Source: Leifsonia shinshuensis
GTDB lineage: Bacteria > Actinomycetota > Actinomycetes > Actinomycetales > Microbacteriaceae
DNA: 64,000 nucleotides
NCBI RefSeq assembly: GCF_014217625.1
Contig: NZ_CP043641.1
Span: 2,728,001-2,792,000, forward strand
Direction: 5' to 3'
This document shows positions 32,790 to 40,823 of this stretch, piece after piece; position 1 is the first letter of the stretch; every line of letters begins with the position of its first letter. A program made the translations under genes and the position numbers. The notes under the pieces are model-generated. The model had not been told where the DNA came from, searched no databases, and was given only the letters and a program-made list of their open reading frames with translations.

Positions 32790-32997
32790 CTCCGGAGACC
32801 CGGCCCGATCGCCAGGCGATCTCCGTACCTACGGTCCGCCACGGCGTCCCGCGGGAGTGAGTTCCGGAATTCCGGACACCCCGGCCGGGATGGGCACCGA
32901 AGGCCCGGGACTCCGGAGGTTCCGGAGTGGAAGGTGGGGATCTCCGGAGTTACGGATCGACGAGTGGCGGCGCGGTGGAGGGTTCCGGAGTTCTGGA
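32790..32997. repeat. Cluster of TCCGGA palindromes between convergent genes
   Basis: The 237-base gap holds CTCCGGAG at 32790, 32911 and 32942, TTCCGGAG at 32920 and 32983, and the 14-bp palindrome TCCGGAATTCCGGA at 32863-32876. Degenerate copies TTACGGA (32950) and TTCTGGA (32991) are mixed in. There is no gene here. It differs from the other repeat families in the window and could be a bidirectional terminator or a protein-binding array. Confidence 0.65.
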
Positions 32998-33014
32998 CGG
33001 CCGCCCCGCGGCCG

Positions 33015-33842
33015 TCAGGCCAGGGCTCGGTAGAGCCGGTTGCCGATGACGGCGAGGACGAAGGCCGTCGTCGCGATCGCGGAGACGCCTCCCGCGTAGG
33101 CGATGAAGAGGTGCTCGGTGCCGTTCTGCGTGGAGTTGTAGGTGACGACGAGCGCCACCGCCGCCACGATCCCGCAGGCCCCCGCGATCCAGACCAGCGC
33201 CCAGAGCTTGGTGCGGACCGGCGGGTCCGCCGGTCGGAGACGCAGCGCAGCGAGGACGATCCCGGCGATGCAGCCCCAGAACGCCACCACGAGCGTCGCG
33301 GCGATGACGTCGCTCGGGCGATGCCACTGCTCCACCAGCGTCGATGCTCCTGCCGCGATCGTGAACGCCGACCCGATCACGGCGGCGAGCGGCCGCAGCC
33401 GCGGCGACGCGACCAGGAACACCACGAGCGCCGCCGAGGCCGCGACCGAGGTGTGGCCGGACGGCAGCGAGTTCGCCAGCCCCGCGTCCACACCCTTCTC
33501 CGGGCGGGAGAGGACCGAGTACTTCAGCACCTGCGTGCTCACGTTCGCGGCGATGGCGGCGCCGACCGCGACGGCGAACACCATCCAGTTGCGGCGCACC
33601 AGCACGATGATGATCGCGATGATCGCCCCGATCACGACCGCCGCGGCCGGCAGCGCGTTGAGGAAGGCGTGGGCGAAGTCGATCAGGTTGCCCTTCCACC
33701 TCTCCGCCCCTGCGAAGGAGCGCTCGTCGATCACCTGACCGATGTAGCTCTGCACGAAGAACAGGTAGACCGCGACGAACATGACGGCCGTGCCGAGCGC
33801 ACCCCACACGAAGGGGAGGAGGCGGAGCGGGGCGGGTCGCAT
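33015..33842 (-). CDS. PAP2-family membrane phosphatase
   Basis: This is a 275-residue protein with about six transmembrane segments. The PAP2 motifs are in order: K-x6-RP in LKYSVLSRP (about 125), SLPSGHTS (about 143) and the R-x5-H-x3-D-like EQWHRPSDVI (about 183). Such enzymes dephosphorylate undecaprenyl pyrophosphate or phosphatidic acid at the membrane face. The ATG at 33842 has GAAGGG upstream. It is divergent from an SRPBCC gene and convergent with lacI. Substrate choice is unresolved. Confidence 0.88.
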   Translation of the reverse strand: MRPAPLRLLPFVWGALGTAVMFVAVYLFFVQSYIGQVIDERSFAGAERWKGNLIDFAHAFLNALPAAAVVIGAIIAIIIVLVRRNWMVFAVAVGAAIAANVSTQVLKYSVLSRPEKGVDAGLANSLPSGHTSVAASAALVVFLVASPRLRPLAAVIGSAFTIAAGASTLVEQWHRPSDVIAATLVVAFWGCIAGIVLAALRLRPADPPVRTKLWALVWIAGACGIVAAVALVVTYNSTQNGTEHLFIAYAGGVSAIATTAFVLAVIGNRLYRALA

Positions 33843-33980
33843 AGTATTCAACCCTTCCACACCGTTCCGGTGAACTTCCATGAAGGAAGCGGAACGTCCC
33901 CGGAACATCCCCGGAATGTAACGGGCGCGCACCCGAAGCCGCTGGTGCCAACCGACGGCCCACGGTGTAGGACGAACGCC

Positions 33981-34430
33981 ATGAGGAGCTTCACCGACAC
34001 CATCGAGATCGACGCGCCGGCGCACGACGTCTACGCCACGCTGCGGGCGGTCGACGCCTACCCCGCCTGGCTCGGCCATTCGATGGTCTACCGCGGGACA
34101 CGCGTCCCCACGGCGGCCACCACCGCCACCGCTCGCGACGCGGACACCTACGTCGACTCCACGATGGTCGGGAGGATGCGCGGCGAGCTGATCGACGACA
34201 TCCCCGACCACGAGCTGCGCTTCCACCAGGCGAAGCCGTCCGGGCGCATCGACGCGCTCATCGTGTACGGAGTCGAGGACTCGGGAGGCCGCACCCGCGT
34301 CACGCGCATCGGCCAGCTGACCACGCACGGCATGTACCGGGCCGTCGAGCCGATGTTCGTGATGATGGCCGCCCGGGAGAGCCGGCGCACGATGAAGGCG
34401 CTGAAAGCGCACGTCGAGCATCCCGCGTGA
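33981..34430 (+). CDS. SRPBCC-fold protein (polyketide cyclase/START-like)
   Basis: This is a 149-residue single-domain protein. It begins with the characteristic FTDTIEIDAPAHDVYATLRAVDAYPAWL and ends with a long amphipathic helix, ARESRRTMKALKAHVE. The fold binds hydrophobic ligands in a deep pocket. No ligand can be assigned. The ATG at 33981 lacks a strong ribosome-binding site. Its stop is 6 bases from the convergent methyltransferase gene. Confidence 0.8.
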   Translation: MRSFTDTIEIDAPAHDVYATLRAVDAYPAWLGHSMVYRGTRVPTAATTATARDADTYVDSTMVGRMRGELIDDIPDHELRFHQAKPSGRIDALIVYGVEDSGGRTRVTRIGQLTTHGMYRAVEPMFVMMAARESRRTMKALKAHVEHPA

Positions 34431-34436
34431 ACGTCC

Positions 34437-35321
34437 TCAGCCGACGAACCGCACCTCGGGCCGCTCGCTGAACCGCGCGCGCATCACCGCGACCGCGTCG
34501 GGGCTGCGGTCGACCAGCAGGAACCGCCGCCCCAGCGCCGCCGCGACCGCCCCGGTCGTGCCGCTGCCCGCGAAGAAGTCGAGCACCCAGTCGCCCTCCC
34601 GGCTGGACGCCTGCACGATGCGGCGGAGGACGCCCTCCGGCTTCTGCGTCGGGTAGCCGGTCTTCTCGCGGCCGGTCGGGGACACGATGGTGTGCCACCA
34701 GACGTCGGTGGGCAGCTTGCCGAGCTCGGCCTTCTCCGGGGTGACCAGTCCGGGCGCCATGTAGGGCTCGCGGTCGACGGCGGAGGAGTCGAAGAAGTAG
34801 TCGCCGGGGTTCTTCACGTACACGAGGATGGTGTCGTGCTTCGCCGGCCAGCGGTTCTTGGCCTTCGCTCCGTAGTCGTACGCCCAGACGATCTCGTTGA
34901 GGAACGACTCCCGGCCGAACAGGGCGTCGAGCAGCACCTTCGCGTAGTGCGACTCCCGGTAGTCGAGGTGCAGGTAGAGGGTGCCGGTGTCGGCGAGCAG
35001 CCGCCAGGCCTCCATCAGCCGCGGCTCCAGGAAGCCCCAGTAGTCCTCGAACCGGTCGTCATAGCTGAGGATGTCGCCCTTGATGCGCTCGTAGCTGCGG
35101 CCCTTGAACCCGATCACGCTGCCGGCGCCGGCCTCCGCGCGCACCGCGGTAGTGCGCTGCCGCGCCTGCGACCGCCCGGTGTTGAACGGCGGGTCGAGGT
35201 AGATGAGCTGGAACGCGCCGTCGGGCAGCGCGGCGACGACCTCCAGGTTGTCGCCGTGGACGACCGTGCTCGGCCCGTCGGGAAGCCACAGCGGCTGCGT
35301 GGCGGCGACGGGTTCGGACAT
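34437..35321 (-). CDS. Orphan site-specific DNA adenine methyltransferase (beta class)
   Basis: This is a 294-residue protein. The catalytic motif is LIYLDPPFNTG (about residues 38-48) near the N-terminus and the SAM-binding DFFAGSGTTGA lies near the C-terminus (about 252-262). The order motif IV then motif I defines the beta class of N6-adenine (or N4-cytosine) methylases. The TRD-like part lies between them. It starts at ATG 35321 with GGAGG two bases upstream, or ATG 35330; the choice is uncertain. No restriction gene is nearby, so it is probably a solitary epigenetic or regulatory enzyme. The target sequence is unknown. Confidence 0.85.
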   Translation of the reverse strand: MSEPVAATQPLWLPDGPSTVVHGDNLEVVAALPDGAFQLIYLDPPFNTGRSQARQRTTAVRAEAGAGSVIGFKGRSYERIKGDILSYDDRFEDYWGFLEPRLMEAWRLLADTGTLYLHLDYRESHYAKVLLDALFGRESFLNEIVWAYDYGAKAKNRWPAKHDTILVYVKNPGDYFFDSSAVDREPYMAPGLVTPEKAELGKLPTDVWWHTIVSPTGREKTGYPTQKPEGVLRRIVQASSREGDWVLDFFAGSGTTGAVAAALGRRFLLVDRSPDAVAVMRARFSERPEVRFVG

Positions 35322-35366
35322 GTCCTCCATTCTCCCGTATCCGCGGGCGCGCGGCGGGCGGCCGGG

Positions 35367-35372
35367 TAGCCT
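35367..35372 (+). promoter_or_regulatory. Leaderless -10 box of small GNAT gene
   Basis: TAGCCT ends 6 bases before the ATG at 35379. It is identical to the box before the LCP gene at 18798. Confidence 0.5.
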
Positions 35373-35378
35373 GTCCGC

Positions 35379-35663
35379 ATGACCCTCACCGTCGAGAAGC
35401 AGCCCGACCAGTCCCGCTACGCCCTGCTGAAGGACGGCGAGGTCATCGGGATCGCCGAATACGAGCTCCGCGACGACGCGATCGTGTTCGTGCACACGGA
35501 GGTCGACCCCGAGAAGCGCGAGCGCGGGATGGCGTCGGAGCTGGTGCAGGCTGCGCTGGACGACGTGCGGGACCGGACGGACCTGCGGGTGGTCGCGACG
35601 TGCCCGTACGTGCGGCGGTGGCTGGCGGACCACCCGGAGTACCTGGGGTTGCAGCGGCGGTGA
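35379..35663 (+). CDS. Small GNAT-like N-acetyltransferase
   Basis: This 94-residue protein is of the short GNAT type (YidJ/GTN1-like). The acetyl-CoA loop is EVDPEKRERGMASELVQAALDDV, a Q/RxxGxG/A-like pattern with Gly-Met-Ala in place of Gly-x-Gly. The C-terminal CPYVRRWLADHPEY is typical of this subfamily, with a conserved Cys-Pro-Tyr. No substrate is known for the subfamily. It is leaderless by sequence and monocistronic, ending before the second copy of the long hairpin. Confidence 0.85.
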   Translation: MTLTVEKQPDQSRYALLKDGEVIGIAEYELRDDAIVFVHTEVDPEKRERGMASELVQAALDDVRDRTDLRVVATCPYVRRWLADHPEYLGLQRR

Positions 35664-35675
35664 GGGGTTATCGAA

Positions 35676-35724
35676 GGGCACGTTAACGCCCCTATTCCGC
35701 GGTTTTAGGGGCGTTTACGTGCCC
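35676..35724. terminator. Long hairpin between convergent genes (family copy 2)
   Basis: Arms GGGCACGT-T-AACGCCCCT and AGGGGCGTTTACGTGCCC pair with one internal mismatch; the tip is diverged. Flanks TCGAAGGGCACGT on the left and GTGCCCCTCGGCG on the right match the copy at 14734-14782. It lies 12 bases after the small GNAT gene and 19 before a minus-strand stop. Shared flanks suggest copying rather than chance. Confidence 0.75.
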
Positions 35725-35743
35725 CTCGGCGGACTTCGGTGCG

Positions 35744-36112
35744 TCAGCTCCGGTGCGACGCCGTCGTGCGCGTCGTCGCGCGCCCCTCCTCGGAGGGCGC
35801 GCGCCCCTCGGCGCGCTGGCCGCGGCCGGCGGCGCCGACGTCGATCGTGATCTTGCCCGCGTCCAGCACGCCCGCATCCCCGCCGTCGCCCGGGAGCGGG
35901 GCAGGGGCCGGGAGGAACGACTGGCGGTCGAGTTCCTGCTGGGCCTCGTGGCGGGTGGGCGCGAAGATCTCGTCGAACGAGCCTCCGATCGCTCCGCTCA
36001 TGCTGCCGGAGCCGCGGGTGGCCTTGTTGGAGAGGTCGATCCAGCCCAGTCTCACGCCCGTCACGATCGCGACGACGATGACACCCACCACGATCACGGC
36101 CCACCAGTTCAC
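35744..36112 (-). CDS. Hypothetical single-TM protein
   Basis: This is a 122-residue protein. One N-terminal transmembrane helix (about 4-22, WAVIVVGVIVVAIVTGV) is followed by a hydrophilic domain with a GSFDEIFAPTRHEAQQELDRQ segment. The tail is Arg/Gly/Glu-rich. The start GTG at 36112 is weakly supported, with a poor ribosome-binding site. I do not recognise a family with certainty. The FDEIFAP-like segment is common in small actinobacterial membrane proteins. It lies about 115 bases downstream of the lipoate ligase gene. Confidence 0.65.
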   Translation of the reverse strand: MNWWAVIVVGVIVVAIVTGVRLGWIDLSNKATRGSGSMSGAIGGSFDEIFAPTRHEAQQELDRQSFLPAPAPLPGDGGDAGVLDAGKITIDVGAAGRGQRAEGRAPSEEGRATTRTTASHRS

Positions 36113-36227
36113 GCCGTCCAGGGTACCCGAGACCTCCTGGACGCTCTGCGGACCCACAGGAACAACCAAGGTCGCAGGCCCGGCTGCGACGCGCCGCGAT
36201 GCCGCCGCGACCCCAGCGCGACCGCGG

Positions 36228-37277
36228 TCAGGGCACCCGGTAGAGCCAGTCCTCGGTGTCGAACTTCGACTCCACCAGCCGCTCCGCCTCCGCATACTCC
36301 GCATCGGTGAGGTCGCCGTCCGTCGCGCCGTACAGGCTGCGGAAGGTCGTCTTCATCTGCTCGATGATCTCGGCGCGGCTGAGGCCGGTCTGGCTGCGCA
36401 GCGGGTCGACGCGCTTGGCCGCGCTGGTGATGCCCTTGTCGCTGATCTTCTCGCGGCCGATGCGGAGGACCTCCGTCATCTTCTGGCCGTCCATGTCGTA
36501 GCTCATCGTCACGTGGTGCAGCACGGCGCCGGAGCCGAGGCGCTTCTGGGCGGCGCCGCCGATCTTGCCCTTCGGGCTGGTGATGTCGTTGAGCGGGACG
36601 TAGCTGGCGTCGATGCCGAGCGACTTCAGCGCGATGATGGCCCACTCGTCCAGGAACGCGTAGCTGTCGGCGAAGCTCATCCCCTGCACCAGGTCGGCGG
36701 GGGCGTAGATCGAGTAGGTGACGACGGAGCCGGCCTCCATGAACATGGCGCCGCCTCCGGTGATGCGGCGGACCACCTGCACGCCGTACTTCTCGGCGTT
36801 CACGGGGTCGACCTCGTTCTTCACCGACTGGAAGCTGCCGATGACGACGGCGGGCTCGTCCCACTCCCAGATCCGGAGGGTCGGGCCGCGTCGGCCCTCT
36901 CCGACCTCGGTCGTCAGCACCTCGTCGAGGGCGAGGTGCATCAGCGGGGAGACGGCCTTGGCGTGGACGATCTGCCAGTCGTAGTCGCGCCAGCTCGTGG
37001 CACGGGCGAGGGCGCGGCGCACCGCGACGGCGACGGCCTCGGGCGAGAAACCGAGCAGCGAGGCGCCCTCGGGGAGGGCCTCCTTCACGGCGGCGGCGAT
37101 GGTCTTGGAGTCCGCCTCGGCGGGGAGGCCGTTGACGGCGGCGTCGATCGCCTCCAGCGCGGTGTCGGGCTCGAGGAAGAAGTCGCCCGCGAGGCGGAAC
37201 CCGGAGATCAGGCCGTCCACGACCTCCAGGTCGACGACGACGAGCTTGCCACCCGGCACCTTGTACTCACCATGCAT
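36228..37277 (-). CDS. lplA: Lipoate-protein ligase family protein with N-terminal accessory domain
   Basis: This is a 349-residue protein. The N-terminal 90 residues resemble the lipoate ligase accessory domain (GGKLVVVDLEVVDGLISGFRLAGDFF), placed before rather than after the catalytic domain. The BPL/LplA catalytic part (about 100-349) has the ligand motif RRITGGGAMFM and the catalytic Lys in TSPKGKIGGAAQKR. It attaches lipoate to dehydrogenase or glycine-cleavage proteins. The ATG at 37277 has no ribosome-binding site but a TAGGCT box 6 bases upstream. Activity as an octanoyl transferase is an alternative. Confidence 0.85.
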   Translation of the reverse strand: MHGEYKVPGGKLVVVDLEVVDGLISGFRLAGDFFLEPDTALEAIDAAVNGLPAEADSKTIAAAVKEALPEGASLLGFSPEAVAVAVRRALARATSWRDYDWQIVHAKAVSPLMHLALDEVLTTEVGEGRRGPTLRIWEWDEPAVVIGSFQSVKNEVDPVNAEKYGVQVVRRITGGGAMFMEAGSVVTYSIYAPADLVQGMSFADSYAFLDEWAIIALKSLGIDASYVPLNDITSPKGKIGGAAQKRLGSGAVLHHVTMSYDMDGQKMTEVLRIGREKISDKGITSAAKRVDPLRSQTGLSRAEIIEQMKTTFRSLYGATDGDLTDAEYAEAERLVESKFDTEDWLYRVP

Positions 37278-37283
37278 GGGACC

Positions 37284-37289
37284 AGCCTA
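37284..37289 (-). promoter_or_regulatory. Leaderless -10 box of lipoate ligase gene
   Basis: On the minus strand TAGGCT ends 6 bases before the ATG at 37277, with no ribosome-binding site in between. Confidence 0.5.
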
Positions 37290-37311
37290 GGACCCGCGGC
37301 GGGTCGCGCGT

Positions 37312-38199
37312 TCAGCTGCGCGCAGGCAGCCGAGGGTCCAGCCACGCCGTGACGTCGGCGTAGACCTCCTCCTTGTTCGTCTCGTTGAAGATCTCGTGCC
37401 GCGCGCCGGGATACACGATCGTGGTCACGTCGCTCAGCCCCGACCGGGTGCGGTACGACCGCTCCAGCTTGCGGGCGGAGGCCGGGCCTCCCAGCGGGTC
37501 GTCGTCGCCCACCGCGATGAGCAGCGGGAGGTCGCGGGCGAGGTGCCGCGCTGGCCGGCCGAGCAGGCGGGCGGCGTCGGCCATCCCGAACAGCTTCTGC
37601 AGCGGCACGAGCGTGCAGAGCGGGTCGTCCACGAACGCCTGCGCGACGGCCGGGTCGCGGCTGAGCCATTCGGCGCCCGTGGTGCCGAGGTGCGCGTGCC
37701 GCTTGTTCAGGTCGCCGCTGTTCATGGAGCCGATCATCCGGTAGGCCGTGCCGGTGAGCACGGCGGCGTCGTAGTCGTCGGCGTGGTGGTTCAGGGTCAT
37801 CTGGCCCATGAGTGAGCCCCAGCTGTGGGCGACGAGGACGAGCGGGAGGTCCGGGTTCTCGTCGCGGATCAGCCGGCTGAACGTGCGGAGGTCGCGGACG
37901 GCGCCGCGGAGTCCCCCGGGTCCGAGCCTTCCGAGCTTGGACGCGTCGCCGTGCCACTGCTCCATCCCGGTGCGGCCATGACCGCGGTGGTCGTCGGCGT
38001 AGACGGTGTAGCCCTCGGCGACGAGGTGCTCGGCGAGTGCGCGGTAGCGGCCGGCGTGCTCCCCCACCCCGTGCGCGACCTGCACGGCGGCCCGCGGGCG
38101 CTCGGCCGGGTAGACGTCGAAGAAGATGCGGAGGCCGTCGTCGGCGCTGAACTCTCGCTGCACGGGCTCATTCTGGCGTACGGGCGGGAGGTTCCGCAC
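37312..38199 (-). CDS. Alpha/beta hydrolase, monoacylglycerol-lipase-like
   Basis: This is a 295-residue protein with a lysophospholipase/monoacylglycerol lipase pattern: VQVAHGVGEHAGRY, DDHRGHGRT, nucleophile elbow VAHSWGS (about residue 125), acid GDDDPLGG and catalytic His in YPGARHEIFNE. It probably cleaves short or mono-acyl esters. The start is uncertain: GTG 38199 and in-frame GTG 38163 both lack a clear ribosome-binding site, and only the latter matches usual family starts. It is divergent from the MarR gene and may share its operator. Confidence 0.85.
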   Translation of the reverse strand: MRNLPPVRQNEPVQREFSADDGLRIFFDVYPAERPRAAVQVAHGVGEHAGRYRALAEHLVAEGYTVYADDHRGHGRTGMEQWHGDASKLGRLGPGGLRGAVRDLRTFSRLIRDENPDLPLVLVAHSWGSLMGQMTLNHHADDYDAAVLTGTAYRMIGSMNSGDLNKRHAHLGTTGAEWLSRDPAVAQAFVDDPLCTLVPLQKLFGMADAARLLGRPARHLARDLPLLIAVGDDDPLGGPASARKLERSYRTRSGLSDVTTIVYPGARHEIFNETNKEEVYADVTAWLDPRLPARS

Positions 38200-38227
38200 G
38201 CTACGGGCGAACGGGTTTTATTTAGCC

Positions 38228-38245
38228 AGCCTAATTTGTTAGGCT
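38228..38245. promoter_or_regulatory. Candidate MarR operator
   Basis: AGCCTAA-TTTG-TTAGGCT is a perfect 7-bp inverted repeat in an AT-rich stretch, 8 bases before the marR start and near the divergent hydrolase start. A further TTAGCC half-site lies at 38222. Position suits autorepression by the MarR protein. Confidence 0.6.
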
Positions 38246-38253
38246 AACTATCT

Positions 38254-38682
38254 ATGGGACGCCTCTCGACACACGACCTCAGCAGCGCGCTGCGCATCGC
38301 TGTCGCGCGTCTCTCCCGGCGCCTGCGCGCCGAGAAGGAGGACGACGAGCTGAGCGACACGCAGACCTCCACGCTGGCCTTCCTCGTCCGCGAGGGCTCC
38401 GGCACGATCGGGAGGCTGAGCGAGCACGAGCGCGTCACCCCGCCCTCCATGAACCGCACCGTCAATCACCTGGAGCAGGCCGGCTACGTCCAGCGCACCG
38501 CCGACGCCGTCGACGGCCGCAAGGTGATCGTCGTCCCCACCGAGTCCGGCCTCCGGCTCGTCGCCGAGACCCGCCGCCGCCGGGACGCCTGGCTGAACCA
38601 GCGCCTCCGCACACTCACCCCCGAGCAGCGCGAGACCCTTGCCGAGGCCGCCGCGATCATGCGGGAGATCGCCGACTCGTGA
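38254..38682 (+). CDS. MarR-family transcriptional regulator
   Basis: This is a 142-residue winged-helix protein. The recognition helix region is TIGRLSEHERVTPPSMNRTVNHLEQAG (about 52-78) and the wing contains DAVDGRKVIVVPTESG. N- and C-terminal helices form the dimer. Its stop overlaps the downstream MFS start as GTGA, so regulator and pump are made together. It probably represses both through the inverted repeat directly upstream and is released by a toxic ligand (inference). Confidence 0.92.
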   Translation: MGRLSTHDLSSALRIAVARLSRRLRAEKEDDELSDTQTSTLAFLVREGSGTIGRLSEHERVTPPSMNRTVNHLEQAGYVQRTADAVDGRKVIVVPTESGLRLVAETRRRRDAWLNQRLRTLTPEQRETLAEAAAIMREIADS

Positions 38683-39986
38683 GTGCCATGTTCCGTTCCC
38701 TCGCCGGGGTCAACTACCGCATCTGGGCCGGCGGCGCCCTCGTGTCCAATGTCGGCACGTGGATGCAGCGCACGGCGCAGGACTGGATCGTCCTCACCCA
38801 GCTCACCCACAACAATGCGGCAGCGGTCGGCTTCGTGATGGCGCTGCAGTTCGGGCCGCAGCTCATCCTGCTGCCGGTGACCGGCTGGGCCGCCGACCAC
38901 CTCGACCGCCGGCGGCTGTTGATGGCGACGCAGGGCCTGATGGGGCTGCTCGGGCTCGGGCTGGGCATCCTGACCGTGACGGGTGTGATCCAGCTCTGGC
39001 ACGTGTACGTGTTCGCGCTGCTGCTCGGCGTCGTCGCGGCGTTCGACGCGCCCGCGCGGCAGACGTTCGTATCCGAGCTGGTGACCGGCCCGAACCTCTC
39101 CAACGCGGTCGCGCTCAACTCGGCGTCGTTCAACTCGGCGCGGCTGCTGGGCCCGGCCGTCGCCGGCCTTCTGACCGCGGCCGTCGGCGCCGGCTGGGTG
39201 TTCCTGATCAACGCGGCGACGTTCGGCGCGGTGCTGCTGTCGCTGATGCTGCTCCGCAAGGAGAAGCTGTACCGGACGGAGCGGGCCAAGCGCTCTCGCG
39301 GCGGACTGGTCGACGGGTTCCGGTACGTGCGGAAGCGTCCCGACATCCTCGTCATCCTGGTCATGGTGTTCCTGATCGGGACGTTCGGCCTCAACTTCCC
39401 GATCTTCATCTCGACCATGTCGGTGAGCGTGTTCCACCAGGGCGCGGGCGAGTACGGCCTCCTGTCGTCGATCATGGCGATCGGCTCGGTGGTCGGCGCG
39501 CTGCTGGCGGCCCGGCGCGAGCGCCCGAGGGTGTCGCTGCTGTTCGCGGGCGCCGCGTTCTTCGGCGCGGGATGCACCATCGCGGCGGTCATGCCGACCT
39601 ACTGGCTGTTCGCGATCGCGCTGATCATCATCGGCGTCTCGTCGCAGACGCTGATGACCACAGCGAACGGCACCGTGCAGATGACGACCGACCCCGTCCT
39701 GCGCGGCCGGGTCATGGCGATCTACATGGCGATCTTCATGGGCGGGACCCCGGTCGGCGCCCCGATCGTCGGCTGGGTGGCCGACACGTTCGGCCCGCGC
39801 TGGGCGATGGGCGTCGGCGGGGCCAGCGGATTCGCGGCGGCGCTGGTGGGAGTCTTCTACCTCGTGAAGTACCGCGGGATGCGGGTGCGGTTCAGCGGCC
39901 TGAAGCCGCGCGTGGTGCTGAGCCCGCGCGAGGAGGCCCGCGAGGAGCTGGAGGAGACCGAGGTCACCGCGACGCGGGCGAGCTGA
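38679..39986 (+). CDS. MFS exporter (EntS-like, MFS_3)
   Basis: This is a 435-residue transporter with about 12 helices. The N-terminus FRSLAGVNYRIWAGGALVSNVGTWMQRTAQDW is typical of the MFS_3/EntS group (described here by its position, residues 4-36). Loop 2-3 has GWAADHLDRRRLL. The start is GTG 38679, overlapping marR; ATG 38688 is an alternative. A long acidic C-terminus follows the last helix. With the MarR gene it forms a typical efflux pair. The substrate is unknown. The gene ends at the tandem palindrome repeat. Confidence 0.9.
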   Translation: MSAMFRSLAGVNYRIWAGGALVSNVGTWMQRTAQDWIVLTQLTHNNAAAVGFVMALQFGPQLILLPVTGWAADHLDRRRLLMATQGLMGLLGLGLGILTVTGVIQLWHVYVFALLLGVVAAFDAPARQTFVSELVTGPNLSNAVALNSASFNSARLLGPAVAGLLTAAVGAGWVFLINAATFGAVLLSLMLLRKEKLYRTERAKRSRGGLVDGFRYVRKRPDILVILVMVFLIGTFGLNFPIFISTMSVSVFHQGAGEYGLLSSIMAIGSVVGALLAARRERPRVSLLFAGAAFFGAGCTIAAVMPTYWLFAIALIIIGVSSQTLMTTANGTVQMTTDPVLRGRVMAIYMAIFMGGTPVGAPIVGWVADTFGPRWAMGVGGASGFAAALVGVFYLVKYRGMRVRFSGLKPRVVLSPREEAREELEETEVTATRAS

Positions 39987-40002
39987 GGCACCCTGCCCGC
40001 GG

Positions 40003-40127
40003 CGCGATTCGTGCCGAATGTGGCGATCGCACGCGCGAAAGGCGCGATTCGTCACGAATGAGCGCCACGCGATTCGTGCCGAATGTGGCGATCGTCCGCA
40101 CGAAAGGCGCGATTCGTCACGAATTTG
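40003..40127. repeat. ATTCG-NNN-CGAAT palindromes, cluster 3, in a 65-bp tandem repeat
   Basis: Four palindromes have centres TGC (40012), TCA (40052), TGC (40077) and TCA (40117). They are arranged as two tandem copies of a 65-bp unit, each starting CGCGATTCGTGCCGAATGTG and containing the TGC and the TCA palindrome. The copies differ at a few positions. The array fills the gap between the MFS gene and a convergent GNAT gene. It shares its palindrome with clusters at 11.3 and 25.7 kb. Confidence 0.85.
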
Positions 40128-40132
40128 GGGGA

Positions 40133-40738
40133 TCAGCGGGCTGCGACGGTCGTGCGCATGACGCAGTTGACCGTGCCTTTGGGGCGGTCGTAGTCGAAGC
40201 CGGCGTCCTCGAAGACGCGGCGGGTCATGCTGTAGAGGAACGACGGAGCGACGCGCTTGTCGTCGTCGCGCGGGTAGCCCTCCACCACCCCGCCGCCGGC
40301 CGCCGCGATGAGGTCGAGCGCGCCGGCGATCGCCAGGCGGCCGACGCCGCGACCGCGGTACTGCCGGTCGACGAAGACGCAGGTGATCCGGTAGTCCGGG
40401 AGGCTCGTCGTCGTCTCCAGGTACTCCTTGCGGTGGCGGATCCCTGGCAGCTCCTCGGGGCTGCCGAACTGTGCCCAGCCCACGGCCAGGTCGCCGTCGA
40501 AGACGAGTGCGGCGTGGGCGTCGCCGGCCAGGACGAGGTCGTGCTTCAGCTCCTTGGTCGACCCGGCCGGGCGTTCGGGCCGCGAGTCGGGCGCCGAGTG
40601 CTTCTCGCCGTGGAACCAGGTGCAGTAGCAGCCGCCGAACCCGCCGCCGGCGTGGCGGTCGCAGAGCGCGGCGAAGGCATCCCAAGTGGTGGGGTCGAGC
40701 GGGCGGATGGTGAAGGCGGTGGTGTCTGCGTCGGTCAT
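40133..40738 (-). CDS. GNAT-family N-acetyltransferase
   Basis: This is a 201-residue GNAT protein. The acetyl-CoA motif is VFVDRQYRGRGVGRLAIAGAL (about 120-140). The N-terminal FGGCYCTWFHGEK, with two cysteines, marks a subgroup common in actinobacteria. The C-terminal FEDAGFDYDRPKGTVNCVMR is also typical. The acceptor is unknown. It lies 85 bases downstream of an alpha/beta hydrolase gene on the same strand, with a hairpin between them. Confidence 0.88.
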   Translation of the reverse strand: MTDADTTAFTIRPLDPTTWDAFAALCDRHAGGGFGGCYCTWFHGEKHSAPDSRPERPAGSTKELKHDLVLAGDAHAALVFDGDLAVGWAQFGSPEELPGIRHRKEYLETTTSLPDYRITCVFVDRQYRGRGVGRLAIAGALDLIAAAGGGVVEGYPRDDDKRVAPSFLYSMTRRVFEDAGFDYDRPKGTVNCVMRTTVAAR

Positions 40739-40787
40739 GGCGTCCCCCTTGGGGTGCGAAGTTACCCCGCGTCGCGGGGCGGGGCAA

Positions 40788-40820
40788 GCAGGGGGACGCG
40801 ACCAGGCCGCGTCCCCCTGC
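40788..40820 (-). terminator. Hairpin after alpha/beta hydrolase gene
   Basis: A perfect 13-bp stem GCAGGGGGACGCG / CGCGTCCCCCTGC encloses a 7-base loop. It lies 3 bases after the hydrolase stop on the minus strand and is not followed by a U-run. Confidence 0.7.
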
Positions 40821-40823
40821 GCC

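Noticed and set aside
34437..35663. Restriction-modification system
   Set aside because: Only the methyltransferase is present. Neighbours are an SRPBCC protein and a small GNAT, neither of which is an endonuclease.
40003..40127. CRISPR-like tandem repeat
   Set aside because: It has only two 65-bp units, which share nearly their entire length, so there is no spacer structure.
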